A stretch of 42,275 nt of DNA, taken from contig JAADHU010000037.1 of the NCBI GenBank assembly GCA_013151645.1, positions 1 to 42,275 on the forward strand, written 5' to 3'. Shown here one piece after another: positions 1 to 7,796 of this stretch (within the stretch, counting starts at the first letter, position 1; every line of letters starts with the position of its first letter). The notes under the pieces are model-generated. The model did no database searches. It saw only the letters and a list, made by a program, of their open reading frames with translations, and had not been told where the DNA came from. Source of the DNA: Gammaproteobacteria bacterium. GTDB lineage: Bacteria; Pseudomonadota; Gammaproteobacteria; Steroidobacterales; Woeseiaceae. The position numbers and the translations under genes were made by a program.

Positions 1-1026
1 AAAAGTGCGCACCGAACGAAAAAATGCCGCAATCGAATTGCATTCGTTGAGCGGCCGACCGATATGAACATGCTGGTAGATCGCGTTTTTGCGCATCGTG
101 ATCGCCGTGACGTCGAAAACGGGGCGGCGGCGTGGTTTGTCGTAAAAGCCATTGAAAGATGCGAACTGACCCTGCATCGCCCAGTTAAAAGGTTTGAACA
201 CGCCTTCCACGACGATCTCGGCCGTTGCAGGAACGTCAACATCAATCGTTTCGCATTTGACCATTTCGACAGCGGTCTCTCTCAAACCACCGATGAATGC
301 GAAATCGTCGTTCTCATGCGGTAGCGCTGAGTTCGCACCCGCCAGGATAAACTCCGGTGTGACGCCGAAAACGAACGCCATGGGAAACGGTTTGGCGTTC
401 TCCCTATCCCAGCTCGAAGACGGAGCATCGATCTCGCTTCCCCAGGCTTCCTCCATACTTTTGGCATCGCCGGTACCACGGAAAATCCAGATTGTGCCGG
501 TGTTCTTGCCGGTAATTTCGAATCGGTGATAGGACAGGTTGTGTGCTTTTTCATTTGGCTTGGACACACACAGGCTTGTGAAATAGCGTCCCTCGGCAAA
601 GTCCGGGCTGCCCTCACCGTCCTTCGGGTTCAGTCGCAATGCCGGCAAAATCGAGAGATCGACGTCGTCACCCTGCAGGACAATTTCCTTGCAGGGCGCC
701 TTGCCTTCATTGACGTAAACGGGCGGCACACCACCTGACTTCAGTACCTGCATCATTTTCAAAGCCGAACCCGGCAGCGCATTCTCCTCGGGAACGCCAA
801 ACGCCTCGGCCATACGGCGGTAGGTATGCCCGACTGTATTGGCAAGCACCGGAATATCGAATCCCCTGGGTTTTTCGAAGAGTATCGGCTTGTCGATATC
901 CTCATAGTCCGCACGGGCTATGAAAGCACCCATCTCGTCCAGAGTGTCGACCTCGACCGGAACGCGAAATAGCTCATCGTTTTTATCCAGATTATCGAGA
1001 AATTCGCGAAAATCGAAAACACCCAT
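1..1026 (-). CDS. UbiD-family decarboxylase, N-terminal 342 residues (cut by window edge)
   Basis: Reading the minus strand from the ATG at 1026 gives an open frame to position 1 with no stop, so the C-terminus lies outside the window. The protein starts MGVFDFREFLDNLDKNDELF. It has the UbiD layout: an N-terminal region with the NLSYHRFEI segment, whose Arg matches the catalytic Arg of UbiD, then the AEIVVEGVF segment, which carries the acidic residues expected in the E-R-E triad. UbiD enzymes are prenylated-FMN-dependent reversible (de)carboxylases, usually cytosolic, acting on aromatic or unsaturated acids. A GGAGGAAAG ribosome site lies about 7 bases upstream of the start. The gene diverges from ubiX, which makes its cofactor. 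Whether the substrate is the ubiquinone precursor or a catabolic acid cannot be told; the divergent palindromic operator hints at a regulated catabolic role (inference). Confidence 0.88.
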   Translation of the reverse strand, partial: MGVFDFREFLDNLDKNDELFRVPVEVDTLDEMGAFIARADYEDIDKPILFEKPRGFDIPVLANTVGHTYRRMAEAFGVPEENALPGSALKMMQVLKSGGVPPVYVNEGKAPCKEIVLQGDDVDLSILPALRLNPKDGEGSPDFAEGRYFTSLCVSKPNEKAHNLSYHRFEITGKNTGTIWIFRGTGDAKSMEEAWGSEIDAPSSSWDRENAKPFPMAFVFGVTPEFILAGANSALPHENDDFAFIGGLRETAVEMVKCETIDVDVPATAEIVVEGVFKPFNWAMQGQFASFNGFYDKPRRRPVFDVTAITMRKNAIYQHVHIGRPLNECNSIAAFFRSVRTF

Positions 1027-1073
1027 AGCGATCTTTCCTCCGCAGCCCGTGCTGTCGTTACATCGACTATCTA

Positions 1074-1096
1074 TAATATAGAAATATTCTATATTA
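1074..1096. promoter_or_regulatory. Perfect 10-bp-arm inverted repeat between ubiD-like and ubiX
   Basis: Arms TAATATAGAA and TTCTATATTA are exact reverse complements separated by ATA. The dyad lies in the 144-bp divergent intergenic region, 48 bases from the UbiD-family start and 75 from ubiX. It overlaps AT-rich hexamers such as TATAAT (1072-1077) and TATATT (1091-1095 region) that could serve as -10 boxes in either direction. Size and symmetry fit an operator for a dimeric repressor (MarR, PadR or TetR type). No such regulator gene is in the window. Confidence 0.6.
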
Positions 1097-1170
1097 AAAT
1101 GTTATGCTAGAAAAAATCGTAACCAAAAGCAACATTCTCTTTTGGCTCCAATTTTCGCGAGGAAACGGTA

Positions 1171-1746
1171 ATGCGTTTGATTATTGGTATATCCGGTGCA
1201 AGCGGTGTGGTGTATGGCATACGCCTGCTTGAAGTGTTGCGAGATAACGACGATGTTGAGACGCATCTCGTCATGTCGACGACCGGGCGTATGAACATCA
1301 GCCTTGAGACTGACCGGAAACCGAACTCAGTAGAAGAACTTGCGGACTTTGTCCATCGCAACAACGATGTCGGTGCGAGCATCGCGAGCGGTTCGTTCCA
1401 ATGCGATGGAATGATCGTTGCTCCCTGCTCGATGAAAACACTGTCGGCAATCGTCCACTCCTATGCCGACAACCTTTTATGCCGGGCAGCAGACGTCATG
1501 CTGAAGGAACGACGTCGGTTGGTTCTGGTACCGCGAGAGTCACCGTTGCATATTGGGCACTGCCGGCTGCTGCTGCAAGCCAGCGAAATGGGAATCGACA
1601 TTGCTCCCCCGGTACCTGCATTTTATACGCGCCCGCAATCGGTTGATGACATCGTCGACCACACCGTTGGCCGCCTGCTTGATCTGGTCGGGATCGATTC
1701 CGGACTGGTCAAGCGCTGGAGTGGCGTACGTTCGGTCGTGGAGTGA
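1171..1746 (+). CDS. ubiX: UbiX/Pad1-type flavin prenyltransferase
   Basis: This 191-residue protein makes prenylated FMN from FMN and dimethylallyl phosphate, the cofactor needed by UbiD enzymes. Visible motifs are the N-terminal flavin-binding GISGASG (residues 6-12), the APCSMKTLSAI segment near 85, ADNLLCRAADVMLKERR, the phosphate-contacting VPRESPLH region, and PPVPAFY near 145. All are hallmarks of UbiX/Pad1, and the length is normal for the family (about 190-210). Its start diverges from the UbiD-family gene, consistent with a cofactor supplier and user pair. The stop lies only 9 bases from the stop of the convergent downstream gene. It could be either the ubiquinone UbiX or a dedicated partner of the neighbouring decarboxylase. 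Confidence 0.93.
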   Translation: MRLIIGISGASGVVYGIRLLEVLRDNDDVETHLVMSTTGRMNISLETDRKPNSVEELADFVHRNNDVGASIASGSFQCDGMIVAPCSMKTLSAIVHSYADNLLCRAADVMLKERRRLVLVPRESPLHIGHCRLLLQASEMGIDIAPPVPAFYTRPQSVDDIVDHTVGRLLDLVGIDSGLVKRWSGVRSVVE

Positions 1747-1755
1747 TAGCGGGAA

Positions 1756-2310
1756 TCACCCTGAGTTGAGGGTCGCAGTGACCGTTTCCCGGGAAGCGCC
1801 CGGGAATGCGGCGCAAATGATAATGGTCAGCTTGCGCAGCACTTCGTCAGACAGGGCTTGATCGATGTGGTCGAAATAGCGGCTCAGATTGGACGCCGTA
1901 TCTACGATAATATCTTTATCGAGCGAGTTTCCTGGCAGCCGGTTAGCAAGCAGCGATTCCAGCGCTTCTTGCTGTAGTTTTTCGGCGGTCAGTTCCACCT
2001 GTTTAATTTGCTCGCGCAGTTCCCCACAGGGATCGGCCGTCATCGGCAGCGTTTGACATCCGGTATGTTTCATCCAGCGGCGCGCCTCTCGCAGTTTCAC
2101 CACAACGTTTTCACGCCAGTTATCGGAGAAACCGCATGCGGCATTGAACAGCGTATCGTCAAAGCGGCCGGCCCGCAGACCGAACCAACAGCAAAACAGC
2201 AGCATGTTCACGTCAACTCCGCAATCGTCCTGCAATGACAGGCAGGCTTGCGCCACACTGTCGACCCGATAGGTACGAACGGAAAAATCCCAGAACGGTT
2301 CTACAGTCAT
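1756..2310 (-). CDS. TIGR02444/DUF2390 family protein
   Basis: A protein of about 184 residues with the N-terminal pattern FWDFSVRTYRVDSVAQACLS followed by DCGVDVNMLLFCCWFG, which matches the TIGR02444 (DUF2390) family of proteobacterial proteins. The body is predicted mostly helical, with a charged helix near 90-135. The family has no established function that I know of. The ATG at 2310 is chosen because the FWDFS motif sits close to the N-terminus in this family; an upstream TTG at 2322 is the alternative. The gene lies directly after the ferredoxin stop (2326) on the same strand, so the two are probably co-transcribed. There is no signal peptide, so it is likely cytosolic. Confidence 0.8.
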   Translation of the reverse strand: MTVEPFWDFSVRTYRVDSVAQACLSLQDDCGVDVNMLLFCCWFGLRAGRFDDTLFNAACGFSDNWRENVVVKLREARRWMKHTGCQTLPMTADPCGELREQIKQVELTAEKLQQEALESLLANRLPGNSLDKDIIVDTASNLSRYFDHIDQALSDEVLRKLTIIICAAFPGASRETVTATLNSG

Positions 2311-2325
2311 TTCCTCAGACAACCA

Positions 2326-2643
2326 TCAGGCTTCCGCGGCCACGGTCAGGACGATACCGTCCAGTTCAGCCATCCATGGAATCTGGCACGCCAGGCGGGA
2401 GTTCGCCTGCATTTCACTGCCCTGGTCTTCCAGCGCCGCCGCTTCGAAATCTGTCGGCGGCTGCAGTGCAGTCAACCACGGTTCTTCTATGAATACATGG
2501 CACGTTGCACACTGACACGATCCGCCACAAAGCGCCTCGATCGCCAAACCCCCATCGCGCAAGATTTCCATCAGGCTGGAACCTGCCCTCCCGGCAAGTT
2601 CATGTTTTGAACCATCCCTGTCAGTAGCATGAATTTGCGTCAT
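2326..2643 (-). CDS. [2Fe-2S] ferredoxin, putidaredoxin/adrenodoxin type
   Basis: A 105-residue ferredoxin starting MTQIHATDRDGSKHELAG. The cluster ligands are Cys39, Cys45, Cys48 and Cys86, within CGGSCQCATC and NSRLACQ. The C-x5-C-x2-C...C spacing and the absolute numbering are those I recall for putidaredoxin; Cys43 is an additional cysteine inside the loop. Such ferredoxins pass single electrons from an NAD(P)H reductase to cytochromes P450 or other acceptors. The frame stays open upstream to 3117, but the ATG at 2643 has a GGAGAAG site 8 bases before it, and anything longer would run into the divergent gene. No P450 or ferredoxin reductase is in the window, so the nearby corrinoid/Fe-S protein is a candidate partner (inference). 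Confidence 0.92.
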   Translation of the reverse strand: MTQIHATDRDGSKHELAGRAGSSLMEILRDGGLAIEALCGGSCQCATCHVFIEEPWLTALQPPTDFEAAALEDQGSEMQANSRLACQIPWMAELDGIVLTVAAEA

Positions 2644-2676
2644 TCTTTCACTTCTCCGAAAATGCCTGAATACTCT

Positions 2677-2690
2677 CCGCATGCATGCGG
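2677..2690. promoter_or_regulatory. 14-bp perfect palindrome in the ferredoxin/RDase-like divergent region
   Basis: CCGCATGCATGCGG is a perfect palindrome in the 195-bp gap between the ferredoxin (minus) and the reductive-dehalogenase-like gene (plus). On the minus strand it lies just downstream of a TTGAAA hexamer (2694-2699 complement) that resembles a -35 box, so a protein bound here would block the ferredoxin promoter. The matching -10 is weak, so the promoter itself is uncertain. Confidence 0.4.
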
Positions 2691-2838
2691 CACTTTCAAT
2701 AGTGTCGCTAAATGAGTGCGGATATTGCCGTGCCGTGAGACGATCGTTCTTCATTCCCTGCCAATCTATCATCGCACGATTCAGAATGACGCCTAAACAT
2801 GGCATTATCGGGATTCCAGACTCACTCCAACGAATCGT

Positions 2839-3816
2839 ATGGCAAAATCTCCCTACCGGCCTTTTCATCCGAACCCCGAACAGATTGCCCTCATGCCATC
2901 GGTTTCCGGCAACACCATCAATGGCCTGGGTGAAACGCCGTTCCGTCGCGCTGCGCCGATCTACTGGCATGAACCGGAAACACTCCATCACGGTGAGTTG
3001 CAGAAATGGTTTTACACGCAGAACCCGGATAACGAAGCTATCAACAAGGCTCGTGCTGCACGTAACAGCATCCTCAATATCGAAGTCCCCCCGGTCAGCG
3101 GACCTCCGCTGCAGCAATCGGCCGAAAAGTGGACGCAGGAGCTGGCCGCGTTTGTCGAATCAATCGACTGTGAATTGTTCGGTATCACGGCGCTTAATCC
3201 GGACTGGACGTATGAGGGTGCGGGACTCACGCAAAACTGGGTCATCATGGTAGGCGTCGCGCATGACTATGAGCAGATCGCGACGGCGCCCGAAATGACC
3301 GCCGGTGCCGAAGTCATTAAGCAATACGGACGCGGCAGTAAAGCGGTGAAGGATATTGCGGGATGGATTCATGACCGAGGCTGGGATGCAGACTGTCATG
3401 GTGGACCGATGGCCGGACCGTTGCTGCTCGTTCCGCATGCTATTGAGTGTGGCTTCGGCGAATTAGGAAAACACGGCTCGATAATCAATAGGGAATACGG
3501 ATCGTCCTTTCGTCTCGCCGCCGTAGTTACCGACATACCACTTATACCAACACCAAAAGCGACCTACCATGTCGATGATTTTTGCGAGCGCTGCCAGGTC
3601 TGTGCCAATGCCTGCCCACCGGAGGCCATACTGCCGGAGAAAGTGATGGTCCGCGGGAATACCAAATGGTATGTCGACTTCGATAAATGCATTCCGTTCT
3701 TCAATGAAAATTCCGGCTGCGCCATCTGTATCGCTGCCTGCCCGTGGAGTATTCCGGGTCGCGGCCCAAAGATCGTGCAACAATTATTGCGCCGCGCCGC
3801 CCGATCGGCCCGTTGA
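2839..3816 (+). CDS. Reductive-dehalogenase-like corrinoid/double [4Fe-4S] protein, cytosolic
   Basis: A 325-residue protein whose C-terminal half matches the RdhA (reductive dehalogenase) fold. Residues 206-235 hold the ELGKHG...[17 protein letters not shown] signature typical of the corrinoid-binding core. Two [4Fe-4S] motifs follow: Cys249/252/255/259 ([12 protein letters not shown]) and Cys284/294/297/301 (CIPFF...[10 protein letters not shown]). There is no twin-arginine signal and no RdhB anchor gene nearby, unlike respiratory enzymes, so it should act in the cytosol. It lacks the fused reductase domain of some aerobic catabolic RdhA, and would need an external donor; the divergent ferredoxin is a candidate. 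It starts a three-gene unit with a ThDP lyase-like enzyme and a methyltransferase. QueG shares part of this architecture, but the [14 protein letters not shown] motif favours RdhA. The substrate is unknown. Confidence 0.8.
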   Translation: MAKSPYRPFHPNPEQIALMPSVSGNTINGLGETPFRRAAPIYWHEPETLHHGELQKWFYTQNPDNEAINKARAARNSILNIEVPPVSGPPLQQSAEKWTQELAAFVESIDCELFGITALNPDWTYEGAGLTQNWVIMVGVAHDYEQIATAPEMTAGAEVIKQYGRGSKAVKDIAGWIHDRGWDADCHGGPMAGPLLLVPHAIECGFGELGKHGSIINREYGSSFRLAAVVTDIPLIPTPKATYHVDDFCERCQVCANACPPEAILPEKVMVRGNTKWYVDFDKCIPFFNENSGCAICIAACPWSIPGRGPKIVQQLLRRAARSAR

Positions 3817-3838
3817 CGCGACGGCAGGAGAAAAAGAA

Positions 3839-5560
3839 TTGCACGGCGGTGATCGAGTTGCACAGGTTTTGCTGGAACAGGGTGTGCAGCATTTGTTCAC
3901 CCTCTGCGGCGGACACATCTCGCCCATACTCACCGGTGCGAAGAAACGCGGTATTCGAATCATCGATGTTCGTGATGAAGCGACCGCTGTATTTGCCGCC
4001 GACGCAAGCGCCCGCCTGAGCGGAATTCCGGGTGTTGCGGCGGTCACTGCCGGTCCGGGCCTCACTAATACGATCACTGCTGTCAAAAACGCGCAGCTCG
4101 CCCAGTCACCCATTGTAATCCTCGGTGGAGCGGCACCAACCGTCCTGAAAGGCAAAGGCGCATTACAGGATATTGACCAGATGAAACTGATGCGGCCGCA
4201 CGTCAAGTATGCGCAAGCGGTGAGACGTGTGCGTGATCTTGCACCCATGCTCGAGCAGGCTTTTTCACTCTCTCAGCAAGGCGTCCCCGGGCCGGTGTTC
4301 GTGGAATGTCCGATCGATCTGTTATACGACGAATCCATCATTCGCGGCTGGTACGGACAGGCAACACCGTCCGGTCACTCGTTCTCGGCACGACTGCAGA
4401 GAACGTACCTGAATTATCACTTGAAGCGGCAATTCGCGACCGATGTTGAGCGACCGGCCACGCAAAAACACCGGGATCAGGCGCTGCACCCCACCGCAGA
4501 GCTGGTCGCCCGTGTAACAACGGCCGTTAGAACCGCACAACGTCCCGTCCTGGTGATCGGTAGCCAGGCAATGTTGCAGGCCGATCAAATGTCGTCGCTG
4601 GTGAGCGCGATTGAGGCTTTGGGTGTGCCGGTTTATCTCTCCGGAATGGCGCGAGGATTGCTCGGTCCGCAGCATGCTCTGCACCTGCGTCATAAGCGCC
4701 GTCTCGCCCTGAAAGAATCGGATTGCGTGCTGCTGGCGGGTGTCCCCTGCGATTTTCGGCTCGACTACGGATCTCATATTCCACGACGAGCAACTTATGT
4801 GTCGATCAATCGAAGTCGTCATGATATGACGATGAATCGTCGACCGACGATCAGCGCTCTCGCTGACGCCGGTCACTTCCTGCGCGCCCTGGGCAGTACC
4901 TGCAAAGTAGATTGCAGCGACTGGCTGGAGACATTACGCACGAGAGACGATCAACGGGAAGACGAAATCCGGACTGAGTCCGAGGCCGGGACGGAGCACA
5001 TCAATCCACTGCAGTTGCTGAAAGAAATCGACGCCGTGCTGGATGATGACAGTATCATCGTCGCCGATGGTGGTGACTTCGTGGCCACGGCCTCATACAC
5101 CGTTCGACCTCGAGGGCCGCTTTCCTGGCTCGATCCGGGCGCATTCGGCACGCTCGGAGTGGGTGCCGGTTTTGCGATGGGCGCTAAACTGCACCGACCG
5201 GACAGTGAAACCTGGGCCATTTTCGGTGACGGCGCTTTCGGCTATAGCCTGATCGAGTTTGAGTCTTTTGCCCGCCTGAAAATACCGCTGATCGCCGTCA
5301 TCGGCAATGACGCCAGCTGGTCCCAGATCGCCCGGGAACAGGTCAAGTTGCTACAGGACGATGTTGGCACGACGTTGCAGCACAGTGACTATCATCTCGC
5401 TGCAGAAAGTTTCGGTGCCAGGGGGTTTTTGCTGGAATCGCCGGATGATATTCAGCCGGTACTGCTGCAGGCTAAACAAGCGGCCAGCGAAGGCCAACCG
5501 GTGTTGATCAACGCTATACTGGGACGTTCAAATTTCCGCGATGGTTCCATTTCAATGTAG
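3839..5560 (+). CDS. ThDP-dependent enzyme, ILVBL / 2-hydroxyacyl-CoA lyase type
   Basis: A thiamine-diphosphate enzyme of the acetolactate-synthase superfamily. From memory it is strikingly close to animal ILVBL (HACL2): shared blocks include [32 protein letters not shown], the central VLGSQA-like and GMARGLLG stretches, [16 protein letters not shown], and the C-terminal FRDGSI. Glu47 is the expected cofactor-activating Glu, and GDG (463-465) through Asn490 is the ThDP/Mg motif. The frame extends upstream to 3671 inside the previous gene, but the TTG at 3839 is preferred: AGGAG lies 8 bases upstream, 23 bases after the previous stop, and the protein then begins [10 protein letters not shown], as the family does. 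That gives 573 residues and no membrane anchor. 2-Hydroxyacyl-CoA lyase (C1 cleavage) is the likely chemistry; other carboligations are possible. Confidence 0.88.
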   Translation: MHGGDRVAQVLLEQGVQHLFTLCGGHISPILTGAKKRGIRIIDVRDEATAVFAADASARLSGIPGVAAVTAGPGLTNTITAVKNAQLAQSPIVILGGAAPTVLKGKGALQDIDQMKLMRPHVKYAQAVRRVRDLAPMLEQAFSLSQQGVPGPVFVECPIDLLYDESIIRGWYGQATPSGHSFSARLQRTYLNYHLKRQFATDVERPATQKHRDQALHPTAELVARVTTAVRTAQRPVLVIGSQAMLQADQMSSLVSAIEALGVPVYLSGMARGLLGPQHALHLRHKRRLALKESDCVLLAGVPCDFRLDYGSHIPRRATYVSINRSRHDMTMNRRPTISALADAGHFLRALGSTCKVDCSDWLETLRTRDDQREDEIRTESEAGTEHINPLQLLKEIDAVLDDDSIIVADGGDFVATASYTVRPRGPLSWLDPGAFGTLGVGAGFAMGAKLHRPDSETWAIFGDGAFGYSLIEFESFARLKIPLIAVIGNDASWSQIAREQVKLLQDDVGTTLQHSDYHLAAESFGARGFLLESPDDIQPVLLQAKQAASEGQPVLINAILGRSNFRDGSISM

Positions 5561-5578
5561 TCCTTACATTTGCCATCA

Positions 5579-6220
5579 ATGCAAACCGCCAAGAACCGAA
5601 CACGCAAGCTCCTCAGGGAATACACCTCGCTCGCGCCCACCTACGACCAGCGATGGTCGACCTACATCGATGCATCGCTCTCCATGACACTCAAGACTGT
5701 TGCCGGCCTGCCTGCCAGGCGAATTCTGGACGTTGCCTGCGGGACCGGGCTGTGGCTGGAAATACTCGCGCAACAATACAGTGATGCAGCATTGTTCGGC
5801 GTCGACAGGGTACCGGCGATGCTGGAAGTTGCTCAACGCAGACTAGGTCAGCGGGCCACGCTTCTGGAAGCCGACGCGGCGGAGCTGCCGTTCGAAAGCG
5901 GTCGCTTTCAACTGGTCACGACAACCAACGCCCTGCACTACTTTGCGGATGTGCCGGCTACATTGACCGAGATCAGACGGGTACTTGACCCGTCCGGCAA
6001 CCTGGTCATTACGGACTGGTGCCGGGATTATCTCTGGATGAAAGTGCTAAACCGTGTTTTGCCATGGACCCGTCACGCACACGGCCACACGCTTGGCCGC
6101 AGTGAGCTGGAACAGAACCTCGTCTCAGCCGGGTTTGAACTTGTCGACAGCAAGACGAAAAAAATCGATGGGTTCTGGGCGTTGATGACCGTCCATGCCC
6201 GGCCCGCCGGGATGACCTGA
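5579..6220 (+). CDS. Class I SAM-dependent methyltransferase
   Basis: A 213-residue Rossmann-fold methyltransferase. Motif I is ILDVACGTG at 49-57, followed by the acidic end of strand 2 (GVDRVPAMLEVAQRR), a motif II-like DAAELPFESGRFQLVTTTNALHYF, and a late LDPSGNLVITDW strand, the UbiE/Methyltransf_11 pattern. A TTG at 5570 is an alternative start; neither has a strong ribosome site. It begins 18 bases after the ThDP enzyme stop and so probably belongs to the same operon. The methyl acceptor is not evident. A small-molecule product of the upstream enzymes is plausible but only inferred from position. Confidence 0.85.
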   Translation: MQTAKNRTRKLLREYTSLAPTYDQRWSTYIDASLSMTLKTVAGLPARRILDVACGTGLWLEILAQQYSDAALFGVDRVPAMLEVAQRRLGQRATLLEADAAELPFESGRFQLVTTTNALHYFADVPATLTEIRRVLDPSGNLVITDWCRDYLWMKVLNRVLPWTRHAHGHTLGRSELEQNLVSAGFELVDSKTKKIDGFWALMTVHARPAGMT

Positions 6221-6230
6221 GATTTGTGGT

Positions 6231-6302
6231 GGTCGCGCGCAAGGCACGCTCCTACAGAAGTGCCAATAGAATAATTGTAGGAGCGTCACCTGAGGCGCGA
6301 CC
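6231..6302. repeat. REP-like hairpin repeat, copy 1
   Basis: A 72-bp imperfect inverted repeat running from GGTCGCG to CGCGACC, with inner arms ACGCTCCTAC and GTAGGAGCGT around a loop of about 20 bases. It begins 11 bases after the methyltransferase stop. This is the GTAGGAGCG...CGCGACC class of extragenic palindrome widespread in gammaproteobacteria. Copy 1 differs from the others mainly in its left arm (CGCAAGGC in place of TGTCAGGTC). Confidence 0.85.
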
Positions 6303-6313
6303 CTCTTAGCCCC

Positions 6314-6386
6314 GGTCGCGTGTCAGGTCACGCTCCTACAGAAGTGCCAATAGGATAATTGTAGGAGTGTCACCTGAGGCGCGACC
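6314..6386. repeat. REP-like hairpin repeat, copy 2
   Basis: A 73-bp copy separated from copy 1 by an 11-base linker (CTCTTAGCCCC). The arms pair as GGTCGCG/CGCGACC, TCAGGT/ACCTGA and CGCTCCTAC/GTAGGAGTG. The loop differs from copy 1 by single bases. Confidence 0.85.
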
Positions 6387-6397
6387 CTCTTAAGCCC

Positions 6398-6470
6398 AGT
6401 CGCGTGTCAGGTCACGCTCCTACAGAAGTGCCAACAGATTAACAGTAGGAGCGTCTCCTGAGGCGCGACC
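6398..6470. repeat. REP-like hairpin repeat, copy 3
   Basis: A third 73-bp copy, 84 bases downstream of copy 2 in register, with linker CTCTTAAGCCC. Its loop is the most diverged (AACAGATTAACA). The conserved CTCTAAGCC flank after it contains the stop codon of the convergent aminotransferase. The array could end transcription from both convergent genes. Confidence 0.85.
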
Positions 6471-6472
6471 CT

Positions 6473-7612
6473 CTAAGCCGGATCGTCCTGAATCTCTCGC
6501 AATGCTGCATCCAGGCTTGCAACGCTGCGATCAACATTGTGCAACTTATCCAGGCCAAACAAGCCCAGCCGAAACGTCTGAAAATCTTCAGGCTCATCGC
6601 ATTGCAGTGGCACACCCGCCGCAATCTGCAGCCCCTGCTGCGCAAATTTGCTGCCGGTCTTTATTTCCGGATCATCCGTGTAGTAAACCACTACGCCCGG
6701 CGCTTCAAACCCGGCTGCTGCGACACTCCGAAAACCGCGGCTGACCAGCAGTGCCCGCACCCGCTCGCCCAGTTCCTGTTGTTCTGCGCGAACTTTTTCG
6801 AAACCGTAAGATTCGGTCTCCCGCATCACATCCCTGAATGCGGTCAGTGCATCTGTCGGCATCGTTGCGTGATAAGCGTGTCCGCCGCGCTCATAAGCAC
6901 GCATTATTTCCAGCCATTTTCCCAGATCACAGGCGAAACTACTGCTGGTGGTCGACGTTACAGCATCAATGGCAGCACCATTCAACATGACAAACGCACA
7001 GCATGGCGATGCGCTCCAGCCCTTTTGTGGCGCGCTGATCAATACATCAATGCCGACGGTTTTCATGTCGACCCAGATCGCGCCAGACGCAATGCAATCG
7101 AGGACGAACAAACCGCCATAAGCATGCACAGCATCAGCAATCTTCCGCAGATAATCGTCGGGCAGGAGCATGCCGGAGGACGTTTCCACGTGCGGCACGA
7201 AAACAACGTCCGGCCGCTCGGCCTCTATCGTCGCGACAACCTCTTCGACGGGTGGCGGTGCGAACGGTGCTTGCGGCTCATCGCTGATCCGGCGTGCTTT
7301 TAGCACAGTCGTGCTGGCCGGAATATTCCCCATCTCCAGAATTTGCGACCAGCGGAAACTGAACCAGCCATTGCGAATAATCAGGCACTTTTTGCCGTGC
7401 GCATATTGCCGCGCTACGGCCTCCATACCGAAAGTGCCACTGCCCGGCACAATCGCCACCGCTTCCGCGCCATAGACTTTCTTCAACGTCGAAGAAATGT
7501 CCTTCATCGCCGTCTGGAACACGCCCGACATGTGATTGATCGCGCGGTCTGTATAGACCACGGAGTATTCGAGCAAGCCGTCCGGATCGACGTTCGGCAA
7601 TAAACCAGGCAT
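6473..7612 (-). CDS. Class V aminotransferase (alanine-glyoxylate / phosphonopyruvate type)
   Basis: A 379-residue fold-type I PLP enzyme. The IVPGSGTFGMEAVAR segment (54-68) is the phosphate-binding loop, Asp172 in LFVLDCIASGA contacts the pyridine nitrogen, and Lys197 in SAPQKGWSASP is the Schiff-base lysine. This matches the family of alanine-glyoxylate and serine-glyoxylate aminotransferases and 2-aminoethylphosphonate:pyruvate aminotransferase. No phosphonatase or glyoxylate-cycle gene adjoins it, so the substrate cannot be assigned. A GGGAGA ribosome site precedes the ATG. Its stop codon lies in the flank of REP copy 3, so its last residues may have been shaped by repeat insertion. It appears to be monocistronic. 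Confidence 0.88.
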   Translation of the reverse strand: MPGLLPNVDPDGLLEYSVVYTDRAINHMSGVFQTAMKDISSTLKKVYGAEAVAIVPGSGTFGMEAVARQYAHGKKCLIIRNGWFSFRWSQILEMGNIPASTTVLKARRISDEPQAPFAPPPVEEVVATIEAERPDVVFVPHVETSSGMLLPDDYLRKIADAVHAYGGLFVLDCIASGAIWVDMKTVGIDVLISAPQKGWSASPCCAFVMLNGAAIDAVTSTTSSSFACDLGKWLEIMRAYERGGHAYHATMPTDALTAFRDVMRETESYGFEKVRAEQQELGERVRALLVSRGFRSVAAAGFEAPGVVVYYTDDPEIKTGSKFAQQGLQIAAGVPLQCDEPEDFQTFRLGLFGLDKLHNVDRSVASLDAALREIQDDPA

Positions 7613-7796
7613 TCAGTTCTCCCTGCAAATGATGACCGGCAACGCTAGCATTGTCCGCTTTGCCTGCCAAGCCATTGTGAGAACTGGAACTGACTGGACA
7701 GGGTCGATTGACCTTCACCGAATCGTCCGTTGTATCAGCGTAAAACCGCTGACGATCTTCAAAGCTTGACACCGCTCCCGACGCCCACCGCTCATC

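Noticed and set aside
2644-3117. N-terminal extension of the ferredoxin frame by about 158 residues
   Set aside because: It runs across the divergent gene and lacks any family match; the ATG at 2643 has a good ribosome site and gives a standard ferredoxin length.
3671-3838. Upstream extension of the ThDP enzyme inside the RdhA-like gene
   Set aside because: The extra residues do not resemble the family; the TTG at 3839 has AGGAG at proper spacing and yields the expected N-terminus.
6231-6470. CRISPR array
   Set aside because: Only three units, each itself a long hairpin, with conserved rather than unique linkers; this is a REP-type tandem.
6539-7303. 254-residue open frame on the plus strand
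   Set aside because: It lies opposite the aminotransferase, has no recognisable motif or ribosome site, and looks like a shadow of that gene's codon usage.
7736-7751. Short hairpin (CAGCG/CGCTG) in the gap after pldA as a terminator
   Set aside because: The stem is only five bases and no T-tract follows on either strand.
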